From contig NZ_KB903360.1 in assembly GCF_000379665.1 (NCBI RefSeq), forward strand, positions 188,175-252,174: DNA of 64,000 bases, given 5' to 3'. The position numbers and the translations under genes are program-made. The notes beneath the pieces were generated by a model, which had not been told where the DNA came from, made no database searches, and worked only from the letters and a program-made list of their open reading frames with translations. Origin of the DNA: Butyricimonas synergistica DSM 23225. GTDB lineage: Bacteria; Bacteroidota; Bacteroidia; Bacteroidales; Marinifilaceae. Of this stretch, positions 1 to 8,721 are shown piece by piece. Every line of letters begins with the position of its first letter. Within the stretch, counting starts at the first letter, position 1.

Positions 1-2
1 CG

Positions 3-2588
3 GGCAATTACAGTATGCGCATCTGGTTAGACCCCAACCTGCTTGCCATCCGGGACGTCAGCCCGGAAGAAATCATTACCGCCATCGAAAGCCAAAACAT
101 ACAAGTGGCACCCGGTTCCGTCGGGGCTCCGCCTTTAGCGTCCCCCGTGGCATTCCAGTACACGCTGGAAACACAAGGATTGCTTGTCGATGAAGAAGAG
201 TTCGGCAACATCATCATCAAAGCGCTTCCCGGCGGAAAATACCTCCGGGTAAAGGATGTTGCTACCGTGGAACTCGGCAGCCAAACATACAGTTCCAGTG
301 CCACCTTGAAAGGAGGAGCCGTCGCCGCCATCGCCATCTACCAGCTCCCCGGAGCCAATGCAATCGACGTTTCCCAGCGAATCAAGACACGGGTAAACAC
401 CCTCTCCTCCTACCTCCCGGAAGGGGTACATCTAAACATCACGCTTGACACCACGGAGTTTATCCATGCCTCGGTCAAAGAAATATATAAAACCCTCGGC
501 ACAGCTTTCATTCTCGTGCTAATTGTTATATTACTATTCCTGCAAAACTGGCGAGCCATGCTGATCCCGTTGATCGCGATTCCCGTGTCACTGGTCGGGA
601 CATTCGCATTCATGAACCTGCTCGGGTTCTCCATCAACACGCTTACCCTTTTCGGACTGGTACTCGCCATCGGGCTTGTAGTCGACGATGCCATCATCAT
701 TGTCGAGAATAGTTACCGGCTGATCGAAACCGGGAAATACGCCAATATGCGGGAAGCTGTCACGCAAGCCATGAAAGAAGTGTCGGGCGCCATCGTCGGC
801 ATAATCCTCGTCCTGCTCGCCGTGTTCATTCCCACCGCCTTTATCGGGGGAATCACCGGATCGCTTTACAAGCAGTTCGCCTTGACCATTGCCGCCTCTA
901 CCATCATCAGTGGATTCAACGCCCTGACATTAAGCCCGGCATTGTGCGCCTTGTTCTTGAAACCCGCCAAACCGACCCGTTTTTTCCTCTTCCGGGGATT
1001 CAACAAGTTCTTCGAGAAGACGACGAACGGGTACATGTGGGTCGTGAGGGGCTTTATCCGGAAATCGGTACTCACCTTGTTTGTTTTCATCGTTCTGTCG
1101 GTACTTGCCTTCCTGGGTTTCATGTATCGACCGACCACCTTTGTACCCAACGAAGACCAAGGATATTTCATTGTTTCCATGCAACTCCCCGACGGGGCTT
1201 CGCTCTCCCGCACGGAAGAGGCATCCGCTAAAGCCGGGGTAATATTGAACAGCATTGACGGTGTACAAACCTATATTACCATCAACGGCTTCTCCATGAT
1301 GGACAACGCCCAGAGTTCCAATGCAGCCTCCATTTTCGTGATGCTTGAAAACTGGGATCAACGGAAAGCAAAAACTCTCGGTGTAGACGCCATCACCACC
1401 CGTTTCAATGAACTCGCCTACGCGGAAATTCCGGAAGCCCAAAGCTATGCCGTGTCGCCCCCTCCCATACCGGGGTTGGGAGAAAGCAGCGGTTTCCAGC
1501 TGATGTTGGAAGACATCAATAACTACGGTTCGGCATCCCTGCAACAGGCAACAAACCACCTCGTCAATGCCGGCAACCAATCGACCGGGCTCGCCATGCT
1601 CCGCTCCACGTTCAGCGCCAGCGTACCCCAGTATTACCTGGACATCGACCGGAACAAAGTGGAACTCATGCAAATCCCCATCGGCAATGTGTTCAGCGCC
1701 CTGTCGGCATACATCGGCTCGATCTATGTCAACAATTTCGTGAAATACGGGCGCACCTTCCAGGTCAACCTCCAGGGATTGCCTTCCAGCCGGGAAGTGA
1801 TCGACAATATATTATTCCTTAACGTGAAGAATGCACAAGGCAACATGGTACCGTTTTCGGCATTTACCACCGTGGAACAACGCCTAGGAACGGAATTACT
1901 ACCTAAATACAATACCTACGCGGCAGCCTCCATATCCGGATCAGCAGCCCCGGGATACAGTTCCGGTCAAGCCCTCGAAGCCATGGAGCAACTCGTCAAA
2001 CAAGAGTTAGGCAACACGTTCGGGTACGAATGGACGGGACTGTCCTACCAGGAAGAAAGTGCCGGCTCAACCACCTCTGTCATTTTTATCCTGGCAATCC
2101 TCGTGGCATTCCTGATTCTTGCCGCCCAGTATGAAAGTTGGACTTCCCCCTTTGCCGTCGTCATGGGATTGCCGATCGCTCTTCTCGGTGTCGTCATCGG
2201 CTGCCTGGTCATGAACCTGCCGATCAGTGTTTACACGCAAATCGGCATCATCTTGCTGATCGCCCTCACGGCAAAGAATGCCATCCTGATCGTCGAATTT
2301 GCCCGGGACTACCGGGCAGCAGGAAAACCCATCAGCGAAGCGGCTCTCGAGGCAGGACGGGTACGTCTACGCCCTATCCTCATGACCTCTTTTGCCTTTA
2401 TCCTTGGGGTATTTCCCCTGATCATCTCTACCGGAGCCGGAGCCGCAAGCCGTATTTCCCTCGGCACCGCCGTCTTCTACGGGATGCTCATGACCTCACT
2501 CGTCGGTACCCTCTTCATGCCTAACTTCTATTACATCATGGAATCCGTGCAAGAATGGTTTACCCGGAAAAAGAAAAAAAGTTCGTAA
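3..2588 (+). CDS. RND multidrug efflux permease (AcrB/MexB-like), 5'-truncated by window edge
   Basis: Inner-membrane proton-driven pump of the HAE1 RND family, which exports drugs and other amphiphiles through a periplasmic adaptor and an outer-membrane channel. The reading frame is open from the left edge, so about 180 N-terminal residues are missing compared with the usual 1030-1050. Visible hallmarks are MRIWLDP near the start (porter domain), the TM4 acidic pair in LVVDDAI at about 681-689 and the TM10 lysine in [12 protein letters not shown]; these are the proton-relay residues. The C-terminus ends in a basic tail. Partner adaptor and channel genes would lie outside the window. Substrate cannot be told from sequence. 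Family call is firm. Confidence 0.95.
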   Translation, partial: GNYSMRIWLDPNLLAIRDVSPEEIITAIESQNIQVAPGSVGAPPLASPVAFQYTLETQGLLVDEEEFGNIIIKALPGGKYLRVKDVATVELGSQTYSSSATLKGGAVAAIAIYQLPGANAIDVSQRIKTRVNTLSSYLPEGVHLNITLDTTEFIHASVKEIYKTLGTAFILVLIVILLFLQNWRAMLIPLIAIPVSLVGTFAFMNLLGFSINTLTLFGLVLAIGLVVDDAIIIVENSYRLIETGKYANMREAVTQAMKEVSGAIVGIILVLLAVFIPTAFIGGITGSLYKQFALTIAASTIISGFNALTLSPALCALFLKPAKPTRFFLFRGFNKFFEKTTNGYMWVVRGFIRKSVLTLFVFIVLSVLAFLGFMYRPTTFVPNEDQGYFIVSMQLPDGASLSRTEEASAKAGVILNSIDGVQTYITINGFSMMDNAQSSNAASIFVMLENWDQRKAKTLGVDAITTRFNELAYAEIPEAQSYAVSPPPIPGLGESSGFQLMLEDINNYGSASLQQATNHLVNAGNQSTGLAMLRSTFSASVPQYYLDIDRNKVELMQIPIGNVFSALSAYIGSIYVNNFVKYGRTFQVNLQGLPSSREVIDNILFLNVKNAQGNMVPFSAFTTVEQRLGTELLPKYNTYAAASISGSAAPGYSSGQALEAMEQLVKQELGNTFGYEWTGLSYQEESAGSTTSVIFILAILVAFLILAAQYESWTSPFAVVMGLPIALLGVVIGCLVMNLPISVYTQIGIILLIALTAKNAILIVEFARDYRAAGKPISEAALEAGRVRLRPILMTSFAFILGVFPLIISTGAGAASRISLGTAVFYGMLMTSLVGTLFMPNFYYIMESVQEWFTRKKKKSS

Positions 2589-2594
2589 AAACAC

Positions 2595-2631
2595 AAAGTC
2601 CATAAGATCAAACCCTGACCTTATGGACTTT
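2595..2631. terminator. Bidirectional intrinsic terminator
   Basis: Perfect 12-bp stem (AAAGTCCATAAG at 2595-2606 with its complement at 2620-2631) and a 13-nt loop, lying between the convergent RND and S46 genes. T-rich and A-rich flanks suit termination in both directions. The following bases repeat the words ACTTTATAAAC and TTATGGAC, one of the recurring spacer vocabularies of this genome. Confidence 0.75.
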
Positions 2632-2658
2632 ATAAACTTTATGGACTTTACAGACCCA

Positions 2659-4821
2659 TTAATACACGATCGTCATCTCATCGATCAAATTTTGTGCATT
2701 TGCCATTTTGTCCACGATGAACAACATATAGCGGGTATCCAAGTTGATACATCTTTGCAGGTTTTCCTCGAAATCGATATCTCCGGACATTGCCTCAGAG
2801 TTACCATCGAAAGCGGTTCCGATCAACTCGCCATAAGCGTTGATTACCGGAGAACCGGAGTTACCTCCCGTAATATCATTATTCGTGATAAAGTTTACGG
2901 AGATATTATCCGCACCGTAACGACCGAAATTCTTAGCGTAATACAAGTCTTTCAATTTCTGCGGTACTTCAAATTCAGTTCCTTTCGGACCTTCTTTCTC
3001 CATAACACCCGTCAACGTCGTGTAATAATCATAGAACACGGCATCTCTCGGTTTGTAACTCTTCACGTTACCGTAAGTCAAACGGATCGTTGAATTGGCA
3101 TTCGGAGCCCACACCTTCTCGGGTTGCATCTCCATCAAACCTCTCACGAACAAGCGATCGCCTTTGGCAACTTTCGTGCGCATTTCTTCGGTCGCACCTC
3201 CCAATTTCTGGTAAGTTTCGAACAAAGAACTACCCATGATATACCCGGGATCTTTCTCCAATTTCTTCATGTCAGGCTTTGCCAGGAAGGCATCAAAACG
3301 AGCCTGGTCAGTAAAGATAGATTTATCGGATACTTCCTTGGCATATTTCTCGTAATTACCTTTATATTTCTTGTTGATCATTTTGATCACCTCCGGATGC
3401 CATTCTTCAGCCACGTTATCACTGTACATTTTAAACATCACGGCAATCAAGTTTTTCTCCACATCCTTGTTGTAATCCTTGAAGAACTCCTGTGCATTCC
3501 CCTTGATGGCTTCCATCATGCGTTCCTTGATCATCTCGGGGGTCTTCTCGTCGTAATACGCTTTCAACGTGTTGCTTACGCGAACGGCAAACAAGGGGCT
3601 TTCCGCACCTTGAAGACCGGCTTCCTGCATATAGTTCATTGCCTCGTTGTACGGATGCATAGCCTCGTATCCTTCTTTGATCATCGTCAAAGCGTTGCCA
3701 TATTTAGCTTTACGAGCCGGATCTGCATTTACCCAAGCGGTAAATTCACGCTCGATCTTCTCTTTCTCACCCATCGTGTTCAAGTTCTTCAAAGCGATAT
3801 TCTGCTCGTGAGAATATTTCCAGTAGTTAGCACATTGTGCATGCTTGGAAGCGTATTGGATACGGGTCTTCGGATCGGCATTCATTCCTTCTTTCATCAC
3901 GCGCAATTTCTCGGTACGCACTTTATAACGAATATCGTTCGTCACGTCCATCGTCTCCTTCAACCCGAAAGAAGTCAGGAAACGGTCGGTTGTTCCGGGG
4001 AATCCCATGATCATGGCGAAATCACCATCCTGCACACCCTTTGCAGAAACAGGCAAATGATGTTTCGGCTTCAACGGAACATTGTTCGGTGAATAAGGAG
4101 CAGGTTCTCCGTTCGGTGCGGTATAGATACGCATCATACAGAAGTCGGCAGTGTGGCGGGGCCATACCCAGTTGTCCGTGTCACCACCGAATTTACCCAT
4201 GCTCTGTGGCGGAGCTCCCACCAAGCGAACATCCTGGTAAATCTTGTACACCAACAAGAAGAACTGGTTGCCTTCGAACATATCAATAACTTGTGCTTGC
4301 AAATTAGTTCCTTTTACAGCCTCCGTAGAGAGTTGTTTTGAAATAACTGCAATAGCCTGAGCACGTTCTTCTTCTGTCATGTTGTCGTTCAACACGGCAT
4401 TCACCTTGTCGGAAACATCCTCCATACGTTGCAGGATGGAAGCCGTGATACCGGGATTCAACAACTCGTCTTTCATGTCATAAGCCCAAAAACCGTCAGA
4501 CAGGTAATCATGCTCCAAAGTAGAGTGCTTTTGAATCACGCCAAAACCGCAGTGATGGTTTGTCAACACCAAACCTTTGTCAGAGATGATCTCCCCTGAA
4601 CAAAAATGCCGAAACGGACGTCCGGCGTTACCCAATCCCACGATAGCATCCTTCAACGACGCCTTGTTCACGGAATAGATATCTTCCGCTGTCAATTTAC
4701 ACCCTTGCGCCTGCATCTGTTCGATATTCTTCCCAAGCAGGGACAGCAGCCACATACCTTCATCCGCCCGCACGATTGACGTTGAAAGTAAAGCAAATAC
4801 AATAAATAAAACTTTCTTCAT
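2659..4821 (-). CDS. S46 family dipeptidyl-peptidase, probably DPP7-like
   Basis: Periplasmic serine exopeptidase that removes dipeptides from oligopeptides, central to peptide use in Bacteroidales. It has a signal peptide ending near IVRA/DEGMW, the catalytic histidine in TNHHCGF and the nucleophile serine in TGGNSGSPV. The residue 18 after that serine is glycine (FDGN). In this family glycine there goes with DPP7 (hydrophobic P1) and arginine with DPP11 (acidic P1), so DPP7 is favoured. I chose the ATG at 4821 (720 aa); a GTG five codons upstream at 4836 is the alternative. The gene is monocistronic, converging on the RND gene. Confidence 0.92.
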   Translation of the reverse strand: MKKVLFIVFALLSTSIVRADEGMWLLSLLGKNIEQMQAQGCKLTAEDIYSVNKASLKDAIVGLGNAGRPFRHFCSGEIISDKGLVLTNHHCGFGVIQKHSTLEHDYLSDGFWAYDMKDELLNPGITASILQRMEDVSDKVNAVLNDNMTEEERAQAIAVISKQLSTEAVKGTNLQAQVIDMFEGNQFFLLVYKIYQDVRLVGAPPQSMGKFGGDTDNWVWPRHTADFCMMRIYTAPNGEPAPYSPNNVPLKPKHHLPVSAKGVQDGDFAMIMGFPGTTDRFLTSFGLKETMDVTNDIRYKVRTEKLRVMKEGMNADPKTRIQYASKHAQCANYWKYSHEQNIALKNLNTMGEKEKIEREFTAWVNADPARKAKYGNALTMIKEGYEAMHPYNEAMNYMQEAGLQGAESPLFAVRVSNTLKAYYDEKTPEMIKERMMEAIKGNAQEFFKDYNKDVEKNLIAVMFKMYSDNVAEEWHPEVIKMINKKYKGNYEKYAKEVSDKSIFTDQARFDAFLAKPDMKKLEKDPGYIMGSSLFETYQKLGGATEEMRTKVAKGDRLFVRGLMEMQPEKVWAPNANSTIRLTYGNVKSYKPRDAVFYDYYTTLTGVMEKEGPKGTEFEVPQKLKDLYYAKNFGRYGADNISVNFITNNDITGGNSGSPVINAYGELIGTAFDGNSEAMSGDIDFEENLQRCINLDTRYMLFIVDKMANAQNLIDEMTIVY

Positions 4822-5043
4822 CTGTTTAAATTTCACGTTATATATAATTGAATTTATTCATTCCTTCACCACAAAACCACTCATTCACCGCCTACTTCCC
4901 AACGGCAAACGATCGCGAATATACAATTTAATTCATAGAAATATCACGTAACTTCCCATGATTTAATATTATTATAACATTCTCTTTCATTGGAAAGACA
5001 AGCACTTGGAGGGCAAACAACATACGCTCTCGAATATTAAATC

Positions 5044-5077
5044 CCAGCCGCCTCGAAGCAACACCCCGGGCGGCTGG
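5044..5077 (-). terminator. GC-rich hairpin after the DUF6266-like gene
   Basis: CCAGCCGCC (5044-5052) pairs perfectly with GGCGGCTGG (5069-5077) around a 16-nt loop. It lies just beyond the stop of the minus-strand gene ending at 5103. The U-tract after it is weak (GATTTAATATT), so termination is likely but not certain. The rest of 4822-5102 is an AT-rich gap with no ORF. Confidence 0.55.
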
Positions 5078-5102
5078 AATCTAAAACCTAAAATGAATCA
5101 GA

Positions 5103-5729
5103 TCAGGAAATCAGCAAGCTGTCCGACGCCCTTTTCCCATTTTTCTGCATGGCAAAGCAATACACCTTCACCTTCGTGTTATCCCACTCGTCCGGGAGCG
5201 CATAAGTAGTACTGCCACTTTCACCCCGGGGTCTCAACGCCACCAGTCTTGCCCGTTCCCGTTCCGTTTCGTACAGTACCCCGTACACCAGGTCGTCAGA
5301 CAACGCGAACCCGTCCTCTTCTTCCTGCTCCGCTTGCTCGAAAAGAAACTTCTGGTTTTCCTCGCTATACGTCACGGTCACCTTCGGCGGGTTGAGCATT
5401 CCTGCCGCCACCAGCAATCGTTCAAAATTGACGCTCGCCTCGTTCTTCTCGTTCACCTCTATCGCTCCCATGTTCTCCGCCACGAACGCGTTCGACGTGG
5501 AGCCCTTCCCGATACCGACAAACCCTTTCTGTATCACCGGCAAAAGACTCCGGGACAACTGCACCAGCACTTTCATTCTCGCCCGCTGCGCCAGGATCTC
5601 TGGCGTCGGGTTATCCTTCCTCGCGAACACTTTCGCTTTCGCGATGTTCTTGCATCTCGTGTAACACAACGTGATGTTACCTACTGATTTTCTCGCTTTC
5701 CCTAACAAATAAGAATTAAATTCTGCCAT
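5103..5729 (-). CDS. DUF6266-like protein A
   Basis: 208-residue protein of unknown function that resembles DUF6266, a Bacteroidota family. No signal peptide or membrane segment is visible. It shares a scaffold with the protein at 7153-7773: an N-terminal G-K..GN segment, a central N-x-TPE...QR.R motif, a small-residue/Asn segment followed by ENM, and a C-terminal YCF...KNGK...S strand. The middle (about 140-155) is very acidic. It is the last gene of a minus-strand group with amidase, holin-like and HTH genes. Start is the ATG at 5729, directly after a patterned spacer. A structural or secreted role in a phage-derived apparatus is possible but is inference only. Confidence 0.7.
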   Translation of the reverse strand: MAEFNSYLLGKARKSVGNITLCYTRCKNIAKAKVFARKDNPTPEILAQRARMKVLVQLSRSLLPVIQKGFVGIGKGSTSNAFVAENMGAIEVNEKNEASVNFERLLVAAGMLNPPKVTVTYSEENQKFLFEQAEQEEEDGFALSDDLVYGVLYETERERARLVALRPRGESGSTTYALPDEWDNTKVKVYCFAMQKNGKRASDSLLIS

Positions 5730-5847
5730 AATAATTGAAAATTAAAAGTTAAAAATTTATTTATTCCGTGATTGCCGATTAAATGATGTCATGATTTAAA
5801 AATCACCTAATCGCAAATCACTTAATCACAAATTGCAAATCATTAAA
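5730..5847. repeat. Patterned AT-rich spacer with two word families
   Basis: This gap holds the words AATTGAAAATTAAAAG and then repeated variants of AATCACCTAATC, AAATCACTTAATCAC and AAATCATTAAATCAC. The same vocabulary recurs at 35952-36034, 45441-45505 and other gaps. No promoter match was found inside it. Its function is unknown. Confidence 0.7.
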
Positions 5848-6456
5848 TCACCTAATCCCGAAATCCTTAAACGCTTCCTCCAGCGCGGGCCCCGGATCGA
5901 CTTTCCGGTTCGTGACCGCGGAATGCCCCACGACATCGCGGATCGGGTAGTGCTCCTCCAGCACACTACAAATCTTCACCAGGGCTTGCACCTGCGCCCT
6001 CGTGTAGCGGTGCCAGTAAGTCAGTTTCCCCCCCGACTCGTGCGCGAAGACATCTTCTGCCGGGACAACCCGACCACACTCGGCAACGAACATCCCTCCC
6101 GACAAGCGGAGCAACCCCAGGTTATCCAGTTCGATCCCGATAGAATAACGGTTCAAACCCGACCGTCCCGCGTACCAGCTACGCCCGGCATGCCACGCTT
6201 CCGTGTCAAACGGTACAAGTTGAATGACCTCCCCGTCCCGCCCGACCACCAAATGGGCGGAAGCTCCCACGTCAGGGCGGGTCAGGTAAATCGCCGCCGC
6301 CTCGGCTCCCCACGCGGCGGTATAGTGCAAGACAATCATGTCCGGTCCCACCAGTTTCCGGGTATTCTTCGCGCAAACCAGATGGCGCACCCGCTCGCCC
6401 ATCAACCGATGGTTGACAATTGAAAATGGAGAATTGAAAATTGAAAATGAATTCAT
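5848..6456 (-). CDS. N-acetylmuramoyl-L-alanine amidase (amidase_2/PGRP fold)
   Basis: Zinc amidase that cuts the bond between muramic acid and the stem peptide of peptidoglycan, as in phage endolysins. The 202-residue protein has the first zinc histidine in IVLHYTA, a conserved GEVIQLVP...AWHAG segment and the C-terminal zinc/catalytic region GHSAVTNRKVDPGPA. No signal peptide is present, so it would need a holin to reach the wall; a holin-like gene lies immediately upstream in the same operon (gap 10 nt). The N-terminus to about residue 14 is encoded by a patterned intergenic-type repeat. NHRL at 15-18 looks family-conserved, so I keep the ATG at 6456; the ATG at 6402 is the alternative. 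Confidence 0.88.
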   Translation of the reverse strand: MNSFSIFNSPFSIVNHRLMGERVRHLVCAKNTRKLVGPDMIVLHYTAAWGAEAAAIYLTRPDVGASAHLVVGRDGEVIQLVPFDTEAWHAGRSWYAGRSGLNRYSIGIELDNLGLLRLSGGMFVAECGRVVPAEDVFAHESGGKLTYWHRYTRAQVQALVKICSVLEEHYPIRDVVGHSAVTNRKVDPGPALEEAFKDFGIR

Positions 6457-6482
6457 CTTTTAGTTTTTATCTTTTAGTTTTT
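6455..6482. repeat. 14-bp perfect tandem duplication at the holin stop / amidase start
   Basis: ATCTTTTAGTTTTT occurs twice head to tail (6455-6468 and 6469-6482). It spans the holin stop codon and reaches the amidase ATG. It is followed on the amidase side by AATTTTCAATTC-type spacer words. Confidence 0.8.
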
Positions 6483-6844
6483 AACTTAAAAATCGCTCCC
6501 GCAATTTTTTCTCCGCCCCGTCCCACGACGTAACCGCCCAGGCCGATTTCCAGCAAGTCCCAGAAACGGGACGTTTCCTCCAGGATCGGCAGGCTCGTGA
6601 ACGTTCCGACCAACACGATCACCGCGAACACCAACATCACCAGCGGTCGCCACGATCGTTGCAACCAACTTCCCTTCGCTTCCTCCACCAACACCGCCGA
6701 TTGCGCCTCCACCCGTGCCCGCTCCCATTCTGCGAGCACCCGCAACAAATCCGCTTCCAGTTGCCGTTTCTCCCGCACCGGAAGTGTCAGGCGGTCGACC
6801 ACCTCGCCAACCGCCCCGACCAGACCCTTTACTCCTTCCACCAC
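6467..6844 (-). CDS. Holin-like membrane protein (GTA_holin_3TM type)
   Basis: 125-residue protein resembling the three-TM holins of phages and gene transfer agents. It has an amphipathic, charged N-terminal half (about 1-60), the family motif SWLQRSWRPLVML at about 59-71, a strong membrane segment at about 66-86, and a second glycine-rich hydrophobic segment at about 96-118 (GLGGYVVGRG). Holins release or position endolysins at the inner membrane, and the gene directly downstream encodes an amidase. Its start overlaps the end of the HTH gene by 16 nt, which suggests translational coupling. Holin function is inferred from the motif and context. Confidence 0.75.
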   Translation of the reverse strand: MVEGVKGLVGAVGEVVDRLTLPVREKRQLEADLLRVLAEWERARVEAQSAVLVEEAKGSWLQRSWRPLVMLVFAVIVLVGTFTSLPILEETSRFWDLLEIGLGGYVVGRGGEKIAGAIFKLKTKR

Positions 6845-7113
6845 CGGAATCCCGCTAGAATACTATTCTTCACCTCTGCCTCGAAGTAAAACTTCTTGCG
6901 TCCCATACGCCGCACGGGAATCTCGAATAACTTCTCGTAACGGAGCAACGTTTTGGCGGAAATGCCCATCGCCTTGCAAACCTCCTTCGCGGTCATCAAC
7001 CTGTGCGACACGTTCGCCGCCGTCTCTATCGCCAATTTTACCTCCAACCGGAGCTCCTTCAGCTCCCGCTGCAACTGGGTCATCTCTTCCCCTTTTTCGT
7101 TTTTGTTTGCCAT
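6829..7113 (-). CDS. Small helix-turn-helix protein (MerR/excisionase-like)
   Basis: 94-residue protein with a charged coiled-coil-like N-terminus (about 10-35) and then an HTH of the helix_turn_helix_17/MerR type: LMTAKEVCKAMGISAKTLLRYEK at about 39-61, quoted here in outline only. Such small proteins bind DNA as excisionases or cassette regulators in Bacteroidota mobile elements. It overlaps the holin-like gene by 16 nt and lies 39 nt after the DUF6266-like gene B, so it is probably co-transcribed. It may regulate the cassette, perhaps through the 11-bp repeats upstream at 7856-7899; that link is inference. Confidence 0.75.
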   Translation of the reverse strand: MANKNEKGEEMTQLQRELKELRLEVKLAIETAANVSHRLMTAKEVCKAMGISAKTLLRYEKLFEIPVRRMGRKKFYFEAEVKNSILAGFRWWKE

Positions 7114-7152
7114 AATTGAAAGTTGAAAATTAAATCGTAAATCACTAAATTT

Positions 7153-7773
7153 CTACATTCGCAAATACTGGCTCGAGGAATACGACTTTCCCTCCTTCTC
7201 CCGGAAAAAGCAGTACAGGTGTGCCGCCGTGCCCCGCTTTCTTTCCAAGCGGAACGTTGCCATCCCGTCACCCCGCGTCGCCCCGCCGGTCTCGGCAAAC
7301 ACGGGCGTAAACGAGCGATCGCCGTATAGCACGACTATCATCAACGTATCGTTCTTTCGTGCCGGAGCCAACCCGGCATTTTCCTCCCACATCAAGGTGA
7401 CAACATCCCGGTCGTCCACCTTCCCCCGAAGATTATTCACCTCTTGCATCATCCCCACCGCCAACTGCAACCGTGAAAAATCCGCGATCTTCCCGTCCGG
7501 TTTAAAAACCTTCATGTTCAGCTTCATGAAAAAATTGTAACCACTCGCCGACATACCCCCTGCCGCCACTCGCCACACTTCCCGCAAGGGCGTCGTCACC
7601 ATGTGTCGATAGAAACGAATCGCCACCATGAACTGAGAACGGCAATCCATCTGCTCCGGCGTCTTCGCGTCCGAGTATTCCGCCGGGGTACTCCGTACCC
7701 GGGTATCCGGTCCGACTTGATAAAAGATCGTGTTCCCGATTTTTCCCGATATCAACTTATCTGCTTTAGCCAT
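7153..7773 (-). CDS. DUF6266-like protein B, paralogue of protein A
   Basis: 206 residues from the ATG at 7773 (an in-frame upstream start at 7848 would add an unlikely 25-residue extension). Same scaffold as the protein at 5103-5729: SGKIGN near the N-terminus, KTPEQ...CRSQF, a GMSASGYNFFMKLNM segment in the middle and a C-terminal LYCFFREKEGK...S strand. No signal peptide or TM is seen. It is the first gene of the minus-strand group and follows a leader of about 235 nt with four tandem repeats. Function is unknown. Having paralogues at both ends of a holin-amidase pair suggests one functional unit. Confidence 0.7.
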   Translation of the reverse strand: MAKADKLISGKIGNTIFYQVGPDTRVRSTPAEYSDAKTPEQMDCRSQFMVAIRFYRHMVTTPLREVWRVAAGGMSASGYNFFMKLNMKVFKPDGKIADFSRLQLAVGMMQEVNNLRGKVDDRDVVTLMWEENAGLAPARKNDTLMIVVLYGDRSFTPVFAETGGATRGDGMATFRLERKRGTAAHLYCFFREKEGKSYSSSQYLRM

Positions 7774-7855
7774 ACTGATTAAATTGAAAATAATAACAAA
7801 TAAACTTACACTCTCGTTTCTCTTTCCTATCACTCTCGTTTCAAACACCTCCCCG

Positions 7856-7899
7856 AAGGTCTTTGAAAGGACTTTGTAAGGAGTTTGAAAGGACTTTGT
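7856..7899. repeat. Four tandem 11-bp repeats (AAGGACTTTGW)
   Basis: Head-to-tail copies at 7856-7866, 7867-7877, 7878-7888 and 7889-7899. Copies 2 and 4 are identical (AAGGACTTTGT); copies 1 and 3 each differ at one internal base and end in A. The 11-bp period is close to one helical turn, so all copies face the same side of the DNA. They lie inside the predicted leader of the DUF6266-HTH-holin-amidase group, 83-126 bp before its first start codon. Confidence 0.9.
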
Positions 7900-8015
7900 T
7901 CCCTGTCTTCACCGGAACCACTCCCCATTCTCACCGGGAGTTCCTCAGGTATCCCCGACCTCTTGTACCGTGTTTTTTAAAATTCTCATCATCTTTTATT
8001 TTTAAATCAACGATA

Positions 8016-8047
8016 CAAAGATATACCCCCCGTCGCCCGCCGCCAAC
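8016..8047 (-). promoter_or_regulatory. Bacteroidota-type promoter for the lysis-like group
   Basis: On the minus strand the -7 element is TATCTTTG (8016-8023), which matches TAnnTTTG exactly. A TTGG box sits about 20 bp upstream at about 8043-8046. Transcription would start near 8009 and give a 5' leader of about 235 nt containing the 11-bp repeats. The remaining sequence between 7774 and 8201 has no ORF I believe; a weak inverted repeat (TTCACCGG at 8144-8151 and 8179-8186) follows the LytTR gene. Confidence 0.65.
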
Positions 8048-8201
8048 TAAATGACACAGAAGACCAAATAACTGTATAAACACCCCGAAATCTGACACAG
8101 ACGCCTACAGACACCCCACAACTCTCGTGCTGAAAGAAAATCTTTCACCGGAGCCCGCCGATAAACTTATCCACGAGACCGGTGAATACTAAATTATAGG
8201 A

Positions 8202-8609
8202 TTACTTCTCTCGCCCCGTTTTCGGGTACTCCCGGGAAGTATCCAGTATATTAAAACAAGCCAACACGTTTTTCCGGTAATGATCCCCTATCGGGAACCA
8301 TTTCCCGACGGCATGCAAAGAGTTGCCCGCCCACGTGTCGACATAACGAAGGTTCAGGATAAATCCACGGTGTACACGGGCAAAATACGCGTCCGGCAAT
8401 TGCCGCTCCACGACTCCCAAACGGCACGCCACGGTGATACGGGATTTATCTTTAAAATAGATATCGCAATAATTAGCCGACGCCTCGATCCAAACGATGT
8501 CGGCGTAAAAATATTTCTTGTAATACTCGTCCTGGCGAATAAACAAGCCGTCTGCCACCAAAGGTGACACGCTCAAAGGTGCGTCCACACCCGATAAATC
8601 TGTTTTCAT
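8202..8609 (-). CDS. Stand-alone LytTR DNA-binding protein
   Basis: 135 residues from the ATG at 8609 (a TTG two codons earlier is possible). The C-terminal 100 residues form a LytTR domain: IVWIEASANYCDIYF, the F.RVHRGFILNLRYV segment and the final PIGDHYRKN strand. There is no receiver domain and no TM segment, unlike most LytTR response regulators, so activation must come by another route or by partner proteins. It is transcribed on the same strand as the lysis-like group but ahead of that group's promoter, so it could be its regulator. That is inferred from position only. Confidence 0.85.
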   Translation of the reverse strand: MKTDLSGVDAPLSVSPLVADGLFIRQDEYYKKYFYADIVWIEASANYCDIYFKDKSRITVACRLGVVERQLPDAYFARVHRGFILNLRYVDTWAGNSLHAVGKWFPIGDHYRKNVLACFNILDTSREYPKTGREK

Positions 8610-8660
8610 TGGCAATTAAATTTATGCCTCATGAAATATTCACCGACGGGCGGAAACTAT

Positions 8661-8695
8661 AAAAAAAAGGGGAAAGCCGCCAAGCAACTTTCCCC
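8661..8695 (-). terminator. Intrinsic terminator of the thioredoxin-fold lipoprotein gene
   Basis: On the minus strand GGGGAAAG and CTTTCCCC form a perfect 8-bp stem with an 11-nt loop (arms 8669-8676 and 8688-8695), followed directly by eight U residues (8661-8668). A textbook Rho-independent terminator, 27 nt after the stop codon. Confidence 0.9.
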
Positions 8696-8721
8696 CAGCA
8701 CGCACCAGTTGCAAAAGATTA

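Noticed and set aside
930-1673. 247-codon open frame opposite the RND gene
   Set aside because: Shadow frame of a strongly conserved coding sequence; composition is not protein-like.
3124-4092. 322-codon plus-strand open frame opposite the S46 peptidase
   Set aside because: Antisense shadow rich in His, Phe and Leu with no recognisable domain.
7856-7899. Mini CRISPR-like array
   Set aside because: The 11-bp units are contiguous with no spacers and no cas genes are near.
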